A stretch of 64,000 bases of DNA from Taeniopygia guttata (lineage: Eukaryota; Chordata; Aves; Passeriformes; Estrildidae), in assembly GCF_048771995.1 (NCBI RefSeq), contig NC_133036.1, positions 19,565,001-19,629,000 on the forward strand, given 5' to 3'. The notes beneath the pieces were generated by a model, which was not told the DNA's origin, did no database searches, and saw nothing but the letters and a program-made list of their open reading frames with translations. Positions within the stretch are counted from its first letter, which is position 1; each line of letters starts with the position of its first letter. A program made the position numbers and the translations under genes. This document shows positions 43,264 to 58,200 of the stretch, piece by piece.

Positions 43264-46200
43264 GTAAGTACTCACTGGGGCTGTGTTAAAGCTGGAAACT
43301 CCCCTCGTGTCCCTCCTCTCCCTGCCCCTGTTGTCAGCAGCGCTGTGAAGCTGCAGACCCCCTCCCCACCTCTTTGTACCCTGCTCCTGGCTCTTGGTGG
43401 GGCTGTCCTGGTGCAGTAGGGAAGGCTGTGTGATGTTTCAGGGACAGTCCAGCATCCTGCCTGGCTGTGCCACTGGAGCCAAGTGAAACCAATGTGCAGC
43501 TGAAGCCCTGAGCAAGTGCTTCTTTCCCTTTGCCGCAGCAATTTCTTCTGTCAGGCTGGACACTCACCTGTGCTGCTCTGACCAACCTGCCCTTGGGCAC
43601 CTGGGCATGTGGGGGGCGGGGGTGGGGGAAGCTCAAACTCTGCCCAAAGCCTAGAGAGACACGGCTGGTCCCAGCTGGAAGAGCTTCCAAGCCAGCTGTT
43701 CTCTCTCATCTCCTGTGTGGGCGCAGATCCAGCCCTGCAGGCAGCACTGGAGTCAGGCCACAGAGGTCCCTTGGTGTCTGGAGCTCACTTGAGTGAAGAT
43801 GCCCCACTGCTGAGGCTCTGGCAAGGAGATCCCTCTGTTTTCTTCTGTGGAAGAGCCTGTGAGCTCAGACAGAGAAAACAAATACTAATTGACAGAACTA
43901 AAATTTGGACACATTCCTGTGCACCTCACTCTTGGTACAACGTTCCTTTATTGCTTCTCTTGGATTCACCCAGTAGTGCTATCTCCATGCTGTGAGTTTT
44001 TTGTGTTTTGCAGGGAGGGAGTTAGGGGAGTTCTGAGAGCTCGTCCCCACTCTCTGAAGAGGTCAAGGCCTCAATCCAATGAAACATAAGAGGAAACAAA
44101 TGCCCAAAGAGCATAAATCCCCAAACATGTCACATCAGATCACAAAAAAGCTAATGGGACAGAGCCATGTGGTCGGAGTATGTGTATTTCACTTTGTATT
44201 ATTAATGTACTGATGCTAAGTATTCCAGCAGGAAACTTCCAGGGCTTCTAGGACTGTCCTAATGGCTGTGAGCACAAATTATTCACCAGTGCCACTTGTT
44301 CAAGGAAAGCCTTTCTGAACAAGGACATCTCTGAGGCTCCAGCTGGTGTATTTTTGCCTTTCAGCTGCTTCCCTCTAAGTTCCTGGGGGAGAAGTTTGTC
44401 AGCATGAAGACCAGCACTGGGGGGAGTATTCTGCCCAAAATTGGCCCATCTCGAGACATGCGTGGGCTTCATCAAAAGGTAGCCTTTTCCTTCTCTTTTC
44501 CTTTCTGTTTGAAGTTTAAGAGGGTGTGTGCTTGTGACAGGCTTGCCTCCAGCAAAATACCTCAGTGTCCAGGTCTTATTGCAAGCTGCTGGTAGTGGTG
44601 AACGGGAGTCCTGATCTGCACTAAGCCAACACAAATAACCTCTGCTGAAGCTGCTGGGGTGTGCTGGAGTGTAGCTGCCATTGCTCATGGGAGGAAGGCT
44701 GGGGACACAAAGGCACCAAATTGCCATTTGCCATTCTCCTGCTGAAATAGCCACCTCTTGCTTTGGTGTGGTCACCATGAAATGCTCGGGGTCACAGGAT
44801 TTCCTCTAGAGTGGCAGCGTTGGCCTCTGAAGGCCGAGGACCTGCAGTAATTACTTCAGATTTAACAAAACAAATTGCAAGAATGGTTTGGGTTGGAGCA
44901 ATGTGTTGGACCCTGACAGGGTGTTAGATTTTGCAAACTGACAGATGTGCAAGGGACTTGCCCTGGGCAGAGGGGAATGGATGTTGCTTTATTTGGATCA
45001 GTGCCTGCGTAGAGGTGTGTTTAAAGCTGCTTTTCTGGCTCAATATAAAGCACAGTCCAAAGGGGTAGGTGACCGAGGTGGGCTGTTGAGCAGGAAATTG
45101 GCAGCAAGAGACATGTAACACACTGGTTAAGGATTGCCCTGGAGAGGGGCATTGGGAGCACCTCAGGGACAGGGTGCTGCAGCCACTCCCTTCAGCAGAC
45201 TCTGTCTCCCGTGAAGTCACACAGGAGACCTGCTTGAGTCTCAGGAGTGACAGCAGTGTGGCTGGAGAAGGCAGACAAAGCAATGTCTCTGCTCCAGAAG
45301 CATTTGCTGTTGTTGTGTCATTCCAGACATGCCTCTACAATGGTATTAAATAAGATAGCAATAATTACAAGAAAGCGCCCATTTAAAGCGCATGGAAAAA
45401 GAAGATACCAACTCTACTTTTACCCAAATTGCTGAGAAAACTGCTGAACCTTATCCTCATTCAGCATTTACCTCATTTGTCTTTTTATTCTTGTCTTTAC
45501 CTCTGTTTGAAATGCACTATCTTTTAAGTACAATGAAAGGGGACAAAATCATCCAAGCAAAAGAAAACTGTTTATTAGTAACGATTCAGCTGAGCCGGGC
45601 ATGTGTCCCTTCCGCTGGAGACAAGCAAACACACCCTCGGAGAAAATGGCAATCTTTCTATCCCCTCTGTACCCAGCTGGGGTGGTCCCTGGCACCTTTC
45701 CTATTGGATGGGTACTCAGGAGCTTCCATTCTCTACTGACCACTGACCACCAACTTTTCTGTCCACGCCCCTCTCATCCTACTTCCTTTTGGTCAGGTCT
45801 CCAACCCCGTTCTCCTCACTGCAACACCCAACAAACCAACCTGAGCAAATCCAAACCACAAACAACACATAGAACCAACAAATTCCATTCTTTTGCTTAA
45901 TAACCTTTCGGCTTTAGCAAAATACCACCTCATCTCTCACACTTCCTCTGGTACTGTTCTCTTCTTACTGATGTATAAGTTCTAGAGCAAAAAAGATATT
46001 TGCAGTTGTGTGGGCCTCAGTTTCCCTGTCTCAGAGTAAAGGACATCTCAGAATTGTTTCCCATGGAGTCTGCTGTAAATCCATGGGGTTTTCTACTCCA
46101 TTAGTGTCCCAGAGCTCTGTGACCACATGGGCACAGGGCTGTGCTTAAGGTAAGTGCTACCTGGCATTCTGGAGAAGGAAACCTGGAGAAATACATGCCA

Positions 46201-49200
46201 AAAGAGCAGCTTGCCTTGAACCTGATCTGTGTTGCCCAGCAGTTCTTGATCAGCTCAGAGCTCAGTAGGTGAGCTACTGTTTGCCCAGTGTGGGCTGGGC
46301 AGACGTGCTTACCCAGAGCCTGTACTTCACTGGGGGTCAGTGTAAGATTCTCCTTTGTGAACCTTCCTCCCAGCAGCTGAACCTCTCCGTGTTCTCTCTT
46401 TCCTCTCCAGCTGACATCAGCTCCCCGGAAAGAGAGCTTGATTCAGGTTTCCCCACCAGAGATGGTATTGCAGCACTTCGTTACCCATGAGGCCTCTGAA
46501 ATGGTGGTGTCTCTCACTAATAAGGGCAAGGTAAGTGCTGGGATGTGAAGGTTTAACATTGTGCTGGAAGAGGAGAGTGGTGTAATTCCCCCAGTGTACA
46601 GCAAAGCAAGTTATCTACTGCAGGACATGCAGAAGAAAATATCTCAGCACCTTCGTTCTGCAAGATGGAGCTGAGACATTTCCTGTGCAGGGAATTGTCC
46701 CCTGATTTTGGCCATGTATTGATGGTATTTATTCCAAAGGAGTTTCCTTCTCTTGAAAGCTCTGGATTGATAGGAATGTTGAGTACTGTGCAGTTCTTAC
46801 CTGCTCTCATGCTTTGCCTTGAGTCTGTACCACATCCTGTGTCTCCTTGGGTAATCTTGGCTTCTAAAATTGGTAGGAATCCCTGCCTCTCTCAGCCTGT
46901 CTGTCTCCCTTTGTGCAGCTCACAGTCAAAGCTCAGGGGTTGAGTCTTCTCCACTTTATGCTAGAATCACTTATCATTAATGGCTTTGGCACTGCAGGAA
47001 ATGCATTCTGAAACAGCTCTGGAATCAGACTGATGTAGCAGAAGCAGCAGGAGGCCTTTAGGTGCCATTTCAGGCTCCTGCTAAACTTCAGCTCTGCTCA
47101 GGTTTTCCAAAAGCCAACATGGTGCTCTGCTTTTCCCTTGGAGAATCACAGCACATCCAAAGCCATGTGCTCTTGGAGGTTTTCTGTTCACTTGAAGAAA
47201 TTGTGATTGTTTTGTAGTTTGCCCAGAGAGTTGAGAGAGAAAAAGTTGAAAAATATCAGCAGTTGTGTTCCACTGTAAAGAGGACAACTGAGACCATTTG
47301 AATTCCAGTTAGGGAAACATTTTCTTAAATGAGGCTTGTACCAAGAGTGGCTGGTGAGAAGAGGCAGGAGGGAGTCAAAAGCATCTGGTTTAGACTTTTG
47401 GAGAGCATTTTGGTGCTCAGGGGTTGATATCTCTGTGCTAGAAAGTGCATGTATGCTGTGTCTGTCTATCCCAGAGGGCAGAACCTGGCCTGCTGGCTGC
47501 AGGCAGGAATGCCCAGCAGCCCAGCTTGCCTGCACAGGCAGCAAGAACCCCTAGAGAGCCAAGATTGGCTTTCAATACTGGAACCACACTGTCAGTCACT
47601 GCTGGTCATGTGTCTCCAGGCAGAAAATGCCTTTGAAGCCCATAGTCGATAGGCACAGCCTGTCTGTCACTTTTGGCACGTTGATTGCTGTCATAATTTT
47701 ATGATTCTTCCTTGCTGCTTTACTGTCCATTTAAATTCTCTTTGTCATCTCCTTGGTTTAGGAATTGTCTTGCTGTGTTCCTTCATTTGCTTTTATTCTC
47801 AGTAAGGGCACAGTGTTTGGTCTCCTCTCTTGCTGGTCTGTCTGCCTGTCTGTATCCCCAGAACTGCCCTACCCAAATCTGATCTGCTAGAAGAGATTTT
47901 CTTCCTTCCCCCAGGATAATGTGCTGTTTTACTTTCAGGCAGCACATTCACCCTCTGGAACATGACTGCATTGCTGTGTGCTGGCAGAAGCCAGCAGGTT
48001 TTCTGGTCTTGTTGAATATGCAGATGACTTGGTTCAGGTGCTCTGTCTCCATCCTAGTGCTGACTTGCTTGGCCCTTCCTTCCCACCAGGCACTGCCCTA
48101 CTGCCCCTGGCCAAAATGCTGGACCCAGACAGAAAGGATTCAAGTTCACCCCTGTGAATTATGTGCCTGTACCTCCACAGCTGAAAGTGCTTTAGAAAAG
48201 GAGTCAAGGAGGGATGTTCACAAGGGCACAGACAGGTCTTGTCTCGTCCTGTTTCCACAAGTGGCAAAATCATCATTTCATATCTTTCCTGCAGTTTCCT
48301 CAGCTGGTGAAGATGTACATGGAGAGCTCACCTCATTTCCAGCTCATGGGCCCCAACAATGTGTACCGTGTTGTGACGCCGGGTGTGCCTACCCATGTGC
48401 GCATCCGCTTCACCCCTGATGAGAACAAGGTGAGACTGGAGGAGCCAAAACAGAATTATCTCCAAAGCCATTGTTCCCTGCACCCTGGGTACAGCCCATT
48501 CCATGCTGTGAGCTTGGCTCCAGGCCATGGGCAGGCAGCTTGCTGCCAGTCACACCTTGGCACGTGCTGTCAGGCACTGCATCCAGGCCTGACAGGCTCT
48601 GCTTCCCCTCCCTGCACATTCCTGAGCATTCCCAAGGGAAGATGCACAGGGAACAGTATGAAAATGACAAAGGGGTGTTGACAGATGTTCAGCCATTTCT
48701 GGGTACAGTAAAAGGAGCTTAATTATTATGGAAAATACTAGAGGAATTAAGAGGTCAGAGAGCTTTCCTCCTTCCTGACTGGCAACAGCTTCTCTGCCTC
48801 ACCCTGGGCTGGAGCAAAGACGGTGCTTTTTCACACCCTCTGTTCTCCAGCCTTGCAGCTGTGCTGTCTCAGAGCACAGCTGACCATGATACAGCTGCAG
48901 GGCCAGGGCAGAGGATGTGCTGGGCCTGTGAGCCCGGTCTGGCACAGCCACACTGGGCTCTAGGTGCCCTTAGTCAGCAGGAGGTTGGTGAGCTGCAGGG
49001 GACTTGGACACCTGCCTGAAAGAGCTCGTGTAGGGCAGGTACAACCTGCAGGCAGACCTGTGAGCCCAGAGCCTGTGGCAGTGACGCTGCTGTGGCTCTG
49101 CCTTCACGCCAGTCACTGTGGTGGTTCTATCAGCTGGCACCCATTCCATGACAAACCTGCTTTTGTGGGGAGGTTTGAACACCGCTGCTGGGGCCCTGGC

Positions 49201-52200
49201 AAGTCGGATCTCAGTGCTGTGATCCAGAGGCTTGTTCATACAGAAGGGTTTAGGACATGGCATGGAAGGGAGGAAGCCTTGCAGGGAAACAAAGAGAGGC
49301 TCTTTCCAACAGCATCCTGCTACCTCTTAGTACTGTTCTTCTCCTGACTTGGTTGGAGAGGCAAAGTTAGAGGGGAGTTCTGAGTCAACTAATGTTTCTA
49401 CACCAGGTCAGATGTGCAGGAGCACTTTGGGTGCAGCTGTTTTCTCATCTTCCTTCTGCTGCTTAGAGTCAGTTTAACACTTTGTCTTGTTCTCAGACAG
49501 CGGGAATATAGAAACCTAAAGAGGAATGTCCTGTGTTCCCTAGCTCCATGTTCCTTAGAAGGGACTTAGGAATTATTTAACATTGTTAAAATTTAGAGTA
49601 AAAATTATGGTGGCCTAGGGTAGTTCTCTGTATGATCCAAGTGACACAAGAGCTTAATGCCACAGAGATAGGTTTTGGGAAGTGCACTGGTGCTTTTAAA
49701 ATGTGACATATTAGTAGAACTTAGTGTTCATTTTAGGGTGGGATAGGTAAATGGATGCCATTGATGAGTTATAGGAAATGGTTTTTTTCTGCCATGGGGA
49801 TAGCACTAAATATCCTGTGCTGAGCTAGTTTCTTTTCCTGCAGGATTATTTCCACCAGCTTGTCTGCACCACTGCAAGGGAAAGGATAGTTGTGCCAATT
49901 CAGGCCATTGGTGCCCGAGCTATCCTGGACTTCCCTGACCAGCTGGACTTCCCAGCGTGTCCGGTCAAGTACAGCAGCCAGAAGACTCTGCTGGTTCGCA
50001 ATGTCAGCAACCAGGCAGCTCGTTACCAGCTGAGCACCCAGAGGTGAGGCAGTCCAAAACACCTTTGGGTGATAACAGGGCTGGGAAAGAGCAACAAAAG
50101 AAACCAGAGCATCGCAGCTGCTGCCCTGCAGCCTGGCTGGAAATGGGCAGGAGGAATGGCATCTGCTCTTGCTTTCAGTGTTCTTAGCAGGATGCAGCCT
50201 TTGAGCTTTCTCTGTCCCAGATTTCCTCCAGGGTGCTGGAACATGTTAGTAGCTGGCTTGCACCCACCTGAGCACAAGCAGCTTCTGAAATGCTTACTCA
50301 CCACTGTCAGCCAAATAGACCCATTCTCTGGGAGGCCACAGGCACGTGGCTTTCCAGTGGTCCCTGCATCAGATGCCCAACTTGAGCTGTGCTGCAGGCA
50401 TCTGGTGCATTCCTGTTACTTAAAGCTGATCTGATTTCCCTTGTCCGCTGAGGGCATCAGTCACCTCTTCTGTTCCATGATAAACCTTTGAAAGCCAGTT
50501 TAAAATTTCAAACAGATGATTTAAATCTCTGAATAAGGTTGTGCCCCCTTTCATTGAGATTTATTTTTAAATATTCTGAAGTTCCTCTGTTTCTGCTGTT
50601 TTTTCTTTTTTGTTTGTGTTAAATGTTTGCCAGAAAATCATGCATTCTTCATTGGGAACTTTCATGAAGGTTGAGCTCCTCTGATGCCTATCAATATACC
50701 GCATGCCCATAGCTACATGCAGAGGTGTATAGGAAATATTTAGGGAATATGTGAAAAGCAGTTGAGCTGATTTAGAAGATAGAAGCATAGAATAACTTGC
50801 TGGAGGGGACCTCTGGAAATCATCTGAGCAGACACACTGCTCAAAGCAAGACCAGTGTCTGGGGATTGCAAGGTGCCATTGGGAGATCTGGACCTGTCTT
50901 TAGATGCTGTACAAGGAAACAAACTTACAAATGGACCTAGTTAAAAGGCAGAAGAAAGCAACCTATTAAAACCCCCTCCATATCTTATCTTTTTCTGCCT
51001 TTTGGGTACAGCAGTGATTCATTGAAAGGGCAGATCTAACAGGATGAGAACTGTCATAAGGAAAAGCTCACAATTTACAGATAAAAGGCCAAAATTTAGC
51101 CTACCAGCCCCATCTTTTGGCAGTGGTTTTCATTTGGTTATTACAGTGTCAGGGATGTCTTCTTCACAGCTCCTCTATCTGTGGGCTCAGGGAACAGCTT
51201 AGTGATGTTGGCTGAAATTCAGAGAAGTTAAGTTTAGCTGTAGAGCTTGTGTCCTTGGGTCTTGGGGAGCCAGGTCTGTGTGAGAGATGACTGCTACAGC
51301 AGTAACAGAGGAGTCTGCTGGGTACAGCCCAGGGTAGGATGTAGGAGATGCAGAGGCTGATTTGCACTCAGTTTTTCAGTCCTGAAACTGAGTCCTGAAC
51401 TTGGCTGGATACTCTTCTCCTGATAATTTGAAAATAAGAAGACACCTTCTTTCTCAGGCAGCCCCTGAAGTCACCCCCAGGAGTGTTATTCCCATCCTGC
51501 CATCTGAGGGCATGAGCATGTAGCATGTGGCAGCAGTGGGAAGGGAATGGCATGGAATGGAATGTAGCGCTGAAGTGTGGCCAGGGATTCCCTTAACTGG
51601 CAGCTTCTCTGTTCTGGTGAAATTTCTGGCAAAAGAACAGGAAAAAATCCCGTGCCTTGCCCACACCAGGCACTGATTGTCCCAAGCCCCAGCAGAGATC
51701 TGCAGCAGTCTTGGCATCACCCCCGGGGCAGATGCAGGAGCACATACACTAATCTGGCTTTGGGGACAGTGGGGCCTTGTCTTTCCTCCCCTCCCTCCAA
51801 AGTCTCACATCCAGCACGTAAACATTGCTGGCCCAAGGCTTCTCCATCAGCCAGTAGTGATGTTCTCACTAGTGGTAATGGTAATAGGTCAGGCCCATCA
51901 TTGCAGCAATGGATTCTTAATGAGCTGAACCTGAAGCAAGTTCATCAGCTGTCACTACTGACGTGAATAAAGTTCAGCTTGCCAGATGTTCTCTTTGTTT
52001 TTGTGTGTGATGCATTCATCACCCAACTCCCGGGAACACACATTTTAAGTGACAGATTGGCCACCAGCAAAGCCCCAAGGCCAGGAACTTTTGTTTCCTC
52101 AGTGGGGCTGTAGAAGAGCACAAAGCCCAGCAGCTGCTGGGCAGAAGCACATTTCCCCTGAGCTGTCCCTGAGCATCAAAGCATGGAGTCCTGTGTTTGT

Positions 52201-55200
52201 CAGGCAAGAGCTGTTTACCTGGTGACCAATCCTAATTGCTCCTGTTAAATCCAAAGTGCACCAACACATTTGCATAATTATTTACAATTATATAACACAT
52301 TGCACAGAGTTTGTCTGCTGGGCAAAGCAAACAGTTACCAGCATGCATGACAACCCAGAGTGCCAGACTGCATTGCTGGTAAATACACCAAAACTTCCTG
52401 TTCTGCTTCCTTGATGTGCTGCTGCTAATGGTGATTCATTTAGCTGGGATTGGATCCTTCAGTCTGCAAATGGCATCCTCCTTTCAGGTTTCCATGTCAC
52501 TGTGTTGCTCTAATCTGCATTTGCACTCTTTCAGAGTTTTGACTGCTCCTTTTGTTAGTGCAGCTTTCATCGAAATGCTGATAAAATGTGCCCTTTTTAG
52601 GCTAAATCAGCACATTTTCAAGGTAAAATAAACCAAAGAACCACACTGCAAATTCAGCAGTAATTATTCCTTGGTCTTCAAGGAAAGGTTCCTTCTCCCT
52701 GTCTGATTCCTAGGCTGTAATTTCACAGGACAGGTAGTGCCCTAACATTTGCATCTCTTGAGATGAGGTTTATAGGCAGCAGGTAAAGAGAAATTCCTTT
52801 CTCCAGTCAGTGTCAAGTTGTGCATGCAGATAGTTCTGAACCCTCTCTGTGCTTTTCACAAACCATTCTCTGATGGGATTGCTGGCAGTCGGACCCTTGA
52901 GTCTCATGGCAGAGGGCTGGATGCTGAGTATGGGGGACATGAAGTAATTTTATCCCACAGGATCTTGTGAGGGCTGGATCATCTTAGAAGCGGGTCAGTG
53001 GCTGTTTCTGATCCAGTCTGTTCTGTCTGTTTTCTGCTGAATGTGGTTGGTTTTCTCCCTGCTTGTCCAAGTGAGCTGAAGTGAGCTGCACTGCAGAAGG
53101 AATCTCATCCCCAGGTGTCCCCCCAGTCCTGATCCCTCTCTCTGTGTTGCAGTCCTTTCTCTGTGGTTCCAACCACGGGAATTCTGGGCGCTGGTGACAG
53201 CATGCAGGTGACAGTGCGATTTCACCCACTGAAGACTGGTGACCATTCCGGGTCCCTGGTAGTGTGCTGCAACACAGGTGAGTGCTGGGCCTTGCACGGG
53301 GCACGGGACAGTTCTGCACCATCACTCCCTGTTGTCCCATCCCCCTCCATTCCCTCTAGAGGTCCCTCCCCTGTTCAGCTTTACCCCAAAGAAAACTGAG
53401 AACTCCTTGGTGTTTAGGGAGTTGATAAAGTGATCCCCCCTAACAGGGGATTTTGGGAGTTGCTGAGTGGAGGAAGGAGGATCCCTGATTCTCCACTACC
53501 ATGTGGCTATGCCTGGGTGAAGTTTTATTTTATTCCTGGGCAATGTGAGGTGTGAGGTTTCCATCAGACTCTCTCCAGTGCAATGTGTTGCTAGCACACC
53601 TCTGTCCCATATGCTGCTTCTCCACTGGCATGTCACAGACCCTTTTTCTTGTCGCCCTCTACACATATATGTAGTTTTTGTCTAATAACATTTTCAGGCG
53701 CTCAAGTTCCTGATTGATGACAAATCAAGACAGATTTTTGCTCATCTCCATTTCCCAGGCCGTTCATGCTGTTGCAAACCTCTCACGTCTATCTCCCATT
53801 TGATTTCTAGACTGAGGAATCCCATTCAGTCATTATACAGAAGCTGGTCTGTACTTACTAACCTTTCCCTTTTCCCTTTTTTTCATTTAATTAGCAATGC
53901 TCCAGCTTGGTTTTTGAGATCAGAACAATATAAAATATATCAAGACTGATGTGGCTGTGGGTTTGGACAGGGAAATGATGATGGTTTTCATGGTGTTCAT
54001 TTTGTAGTGGTTTGTCATGTTACAGAGCCAGGCTGGTTGTGTTTCCTCACCTGTTTTCCCCTCCTGCTGTGGGCTGTCACTTCATTTGTTCCTGGGGGCC
54101 TCCTTTTGCTGCCCACATGCCCCCAGGCGTATTTGCTGGTCAGCAACAAGGGATCCAAGGGATCAGGAGAGACAGGAGTCTCGTGGGATGCCCAGGGGAG
54201 ACCCTGGGCAGGCCAGGACTGAACAGAGCTCCTCAGCATCACCTGAAGGACTTTGATGTAGAAATCCCCGAGTGACCCATTCCCTGATCTGAGTGGGTCA
54301 CCGGAGCACACTGACAAATCTCACTGTACATACTGTCACCTAGGGGCCAAATTTCTACAAACACACTGAGAAATAAAGAGTTTAAGGAGGTGCCCAGGAC
54401 AGCCTCACTCTGTACACCCAGAGCTGTCAGGATGTGATAAATGTACTGATCCACAGAACTGCTCATTCAGCTAAAAACTGTGACACCTCCTTCTGCCACC
54501 TGTGGTTTGCTCTGTTCCTTGTGCTTCCATCAGCCAGCGAGCTGAGCAAAGACTCCTCTTTGCTTTGTTCCAGGTCTAGAAAGTATCCACACAAACCTCC
54601 ATGGACAAGCTGTGGATCTCAACATTGCGTTGAGCACAAATTCCGTGGATGTTGACAAGACTTTCATCGGCATGTCAAACCACACAACTGTGTTAATTGA
54701 AAACAGGAGTAACATCACAGCCCACTTCCAGTGGAAGGCTTTTCCTACTGAGGAATACGAGAATGAAGAGAAGAGAAGGTTGGTTTGAAAGATGCATTTC
54801 AGTGAGAGACATGGCCCAAGACTGAAACTGACATGTGGCCTCAGGGGGGTGTTGGTGCTTTTGAATGGTTTAGGCCAAGTAAACCATCCCTGGCCCTGGG
54901 GTGTGTGTCCCTGGGCTTCAGGAGCTCAGCACTGAGCATTCCAGTTCCATTTATACTCCAGCCATGGCATTTTGGGAAGGAAAGGTTGGTTGCAATGACT
55001 GGATTTCCTCAGGTTCTAATTGGGCTTTTGCCTCTCTAATCTTCTTCCTACAAGACCTGGCAACATCCTTAAACATTTCCTGAGTTGCCAGCCCCTCTTT
55101 CCAAAGGTGATGCACCCTCTTTTTCTCCCTTAGTTCATTCAAAAGCTCCTTGCTCATCCAGGCTGGTTGTCTTCCCCGTCAGCTCATCTTTCAGCACACA

Positions 55201-58200
55201 GGGACAGTCTGTTCCTGTGCCTTCGAGACTTCTTTCTTGAAGTATGTCCATTCTTCCTGGACTCCTTTGTTTTTAAGGGCTGTTTTCCAAGGTACTCTCC
55301 AAATCAGTCTCTTGAACAGGCTGAATCTGCCCTCCAGAAGTCCAGACTGGAAATTTTCTTGATGTCCATCCTTGTTTCACTGAATATTGAGAACTCTATT
55401 CTTTCACAGTCACTGTATGGTGAACAGATGAAGTTCATTTAGTCATTAGGGAATCTCCTGGTGATATCCAGTACCTGGATCCCAGGGAGGCAGCACAGTG
55501 CCCTGTGGAATGGATCTACAGGGCCCTCAGCTCCCCTTAGAAGGGAGTCACCTACTACCACTACCCTTCTTTTCTTCTTAATACTTGAGGCTGTGATCTG
55601 TCTGACAGACAAGTGCAACTGGGAGACTCTCCAGACAGAATTTTTTCTTTAGTGTCATCTGCCAGACCCTCTGGAGCCAGGGCCTCATACCTATTCTCTC
55701 AGGGCACCTGGGTAGGTGGTGGGCATCAGGACAGAATTTTATTACCTCCCCAGTAGAGACCCATTTCCATTCCCCACTTTCTCTTAGGTCTCCTCTTGCC
55801 TGATCACAAGAAGGGCAGGACTCCTGCTGAGCTTCTCTCAGGATTGGACAGGTGTAACTCCACCAGTTTATTTCTGTTTCACTCTCCCTGATGCTCCTCA
55901 GCCTTTCCACTTCTTCCTTAAGTTCTGCCACTCGACAGAGCAGATCATTCACCTGCTGACACCACACACAGGTGTCTTGCACACTGTCCTCTGATATCAA
56001 CACCAGGCTCAGACCCTCCCTGCAGCCAGGGGCCTGGACAGCTGCGTCCTTCTTGGGGGGTTCTGTTTGAGTTAGTACATCCCTGCTGGCAGCAGCAGCA
56101 GCAATGATGTTTCATTGTTTGTAAGCCATTTCTGGGGAAAAAAAAAAAAAAAAAGGCAGAAAGAAAAAAGGAAAAAAAAAAAAAAAAGGCGAGCACCTCA
56201 AATCCAGCTAAAAGACACAACCCAGGAGGGTTGGTGGCTGCGCTCTTTCTGCTCAGCCACGCCAAAACTGAAAAAACGCTGTGCCAAAACTGCTGTGCCA
56301 AAACTGCCGTGGCAAGCCCCTGGTTGCTGCGGGCCAGGTTGCTCGCACTCCCCAGAGCTATTTTATGTTGCCTGCAAAGGACCAGGAGATCGACCCTCGT
56401 CTGCTTGAATGGCTGGTGAGAGGGTCCTTTAGTGCCCTGGGCTTCTTGGTTTTCCTCTGTTCTCTATCTCCTTACACAGTGTCTGACTTCCATACAAGCT
56501 CTACGTGTTAAAAGAAAATCCTTCTCTGGCTACTTCCCTGGGCTGTTATTTTCATTTTTTTTCCCACTTGCCTGCCTCAGCCTGGACCCCAGGTGATCTA
56601 CTCTCCCCTCAGAAGCAACTACGTTTACCCAGAGTAAACTTCAACCTGGCTTTGTTTCTGTAGGGTGTGTTCCAATTACATCTGTTTTCGTGCCAGTTTG
56701 TGTCCTAGAGTGTCACCAGGACATTTTGTTCTTCCTTACTTCTGGTCTTAGGGATGGTTTTAGCTCCAAGGCCATTGTCCTGCTGTCAGAGAAGCTTTTG
56801 AGATCTCAGAGCAGAGAGGACTTTTTATGAGAGAAAATAGTGCAGGACCCTTTCCCTCTCAGGACATTCTATTAGCATGCACTGGGATGGGACCCAAAAA
56901 GCTCTGGATCATGAAAAGACCTCTCCAGGAGTTTGCTGTCTCTCTCCTGCACAACAAAGTCCCTTCCCCTTTCAGAGCCTCTGTTTTCATGCGTATTGCA
57001 TATAAAACCTTGACTGTCGCTGAAGGGATGCGGTGCCTGAATTCATCCATTTCCTTTGGAAGTGCTCTGGGATGCTCTTGTGAAAGCAGAGTAGGGAATA
57101 GGGCAGGTCCAAAATGGCAGAAACAAAGAGTGATGCTGGTAACATGTAGCTGCAGCCCAGCTTCACCTCCCATTCAGAGGGAAGTCCTGCTCCATTATCT
57201 TTTATCTGCCTCCCTCAGGCAGCTCAGTGGTAGGAAAAGCTAACTGAGGTGGCTGCTGGATTCTCCCTCAGCTGTGGCAGAGGCTTTGAGCCAGGGGGTT
57301 CTCTTGAGGGATGCTGGCTTTGGAAACCTCTCCTGAGCTCGCAAGTGTGGAGTAAAACTACCTGCTGTGCCAGTGAACAGCAAGTTATCCTCTGATCCAT
57401 GTGGGACCCCCATGGCTTGGGGTCAGCCCTTGCTGGGGAGCTGCTGCTGCTCCTCCCCAAGCGCTTTGCCCTCCTGCACTCAACACTTCCCTCTGCAAAT
57501 ATATGGTTTATTAAATGATCTGCTGGCCTTGTCTCTCCCTGTGGCTGCAGGCAGTACTTGCTGAGGCGCCGAAAAGCAGTGTGCCTGGAAACCTTCATGG
57601 AGAAGAGAAAAATGGAGAAAGGTTCTTGTAAAGATCACACTTCCCTCCTGAGGAACGTGGTCCAAGAGGAGATGGCAAAGATGCAAGAAGACCCCCTGCT
57701 GTTCTCCAGTGACATTTTTTGCATTGAGCCAATGGTAAGTGATAGCTGAGAACCTCATTTTCCTCCTCTTCCTCCTCCCCCTTTTCCTCTTCTTTCTCCC
57801 ACCCACCCTATCCCTGGCCTCCCAGTTGCGGGCAGATCCTCAGCCGGCTGGATGTGCTGGGAGGGAGGACATCAAGTTTCTGGCAGGGCTGCAGAGCTCC
57901 CTGCTGGAAGCATTTCTGCCCTGCAGGCTCAAGGCAGGGCTGGGAGCCTGACAAAGGCGAGCTCTGCTGCCAGGGCTTGAGCTCAAGGGCGCTCTGTGCT
58001 GTCCTGCAGTGTCCACGGGGAGCAGTTCTTGTAGGCAGGGGCTCCTCTGACACGTGGTGCGTGGGGCTCAGCAGAGGCTGTTGGAGCTCTGCCAGTTCAC
58101 ATACTGACCTCAAGCTTGCAATGGTTCGCTGGAGGCCAAATTCAGCCCAAGGTTAATCACAGAATTGCCAATCCCCTCCTGTAACCACACCTTGCACTAT

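Noticed and set aside
56138-56187. Poly(A) tail of a processed retrogene
   Set aside because: No open frame or known gene precedes the A tracts on the plus strand; they sit inside a CR1-related block in minus orientation.
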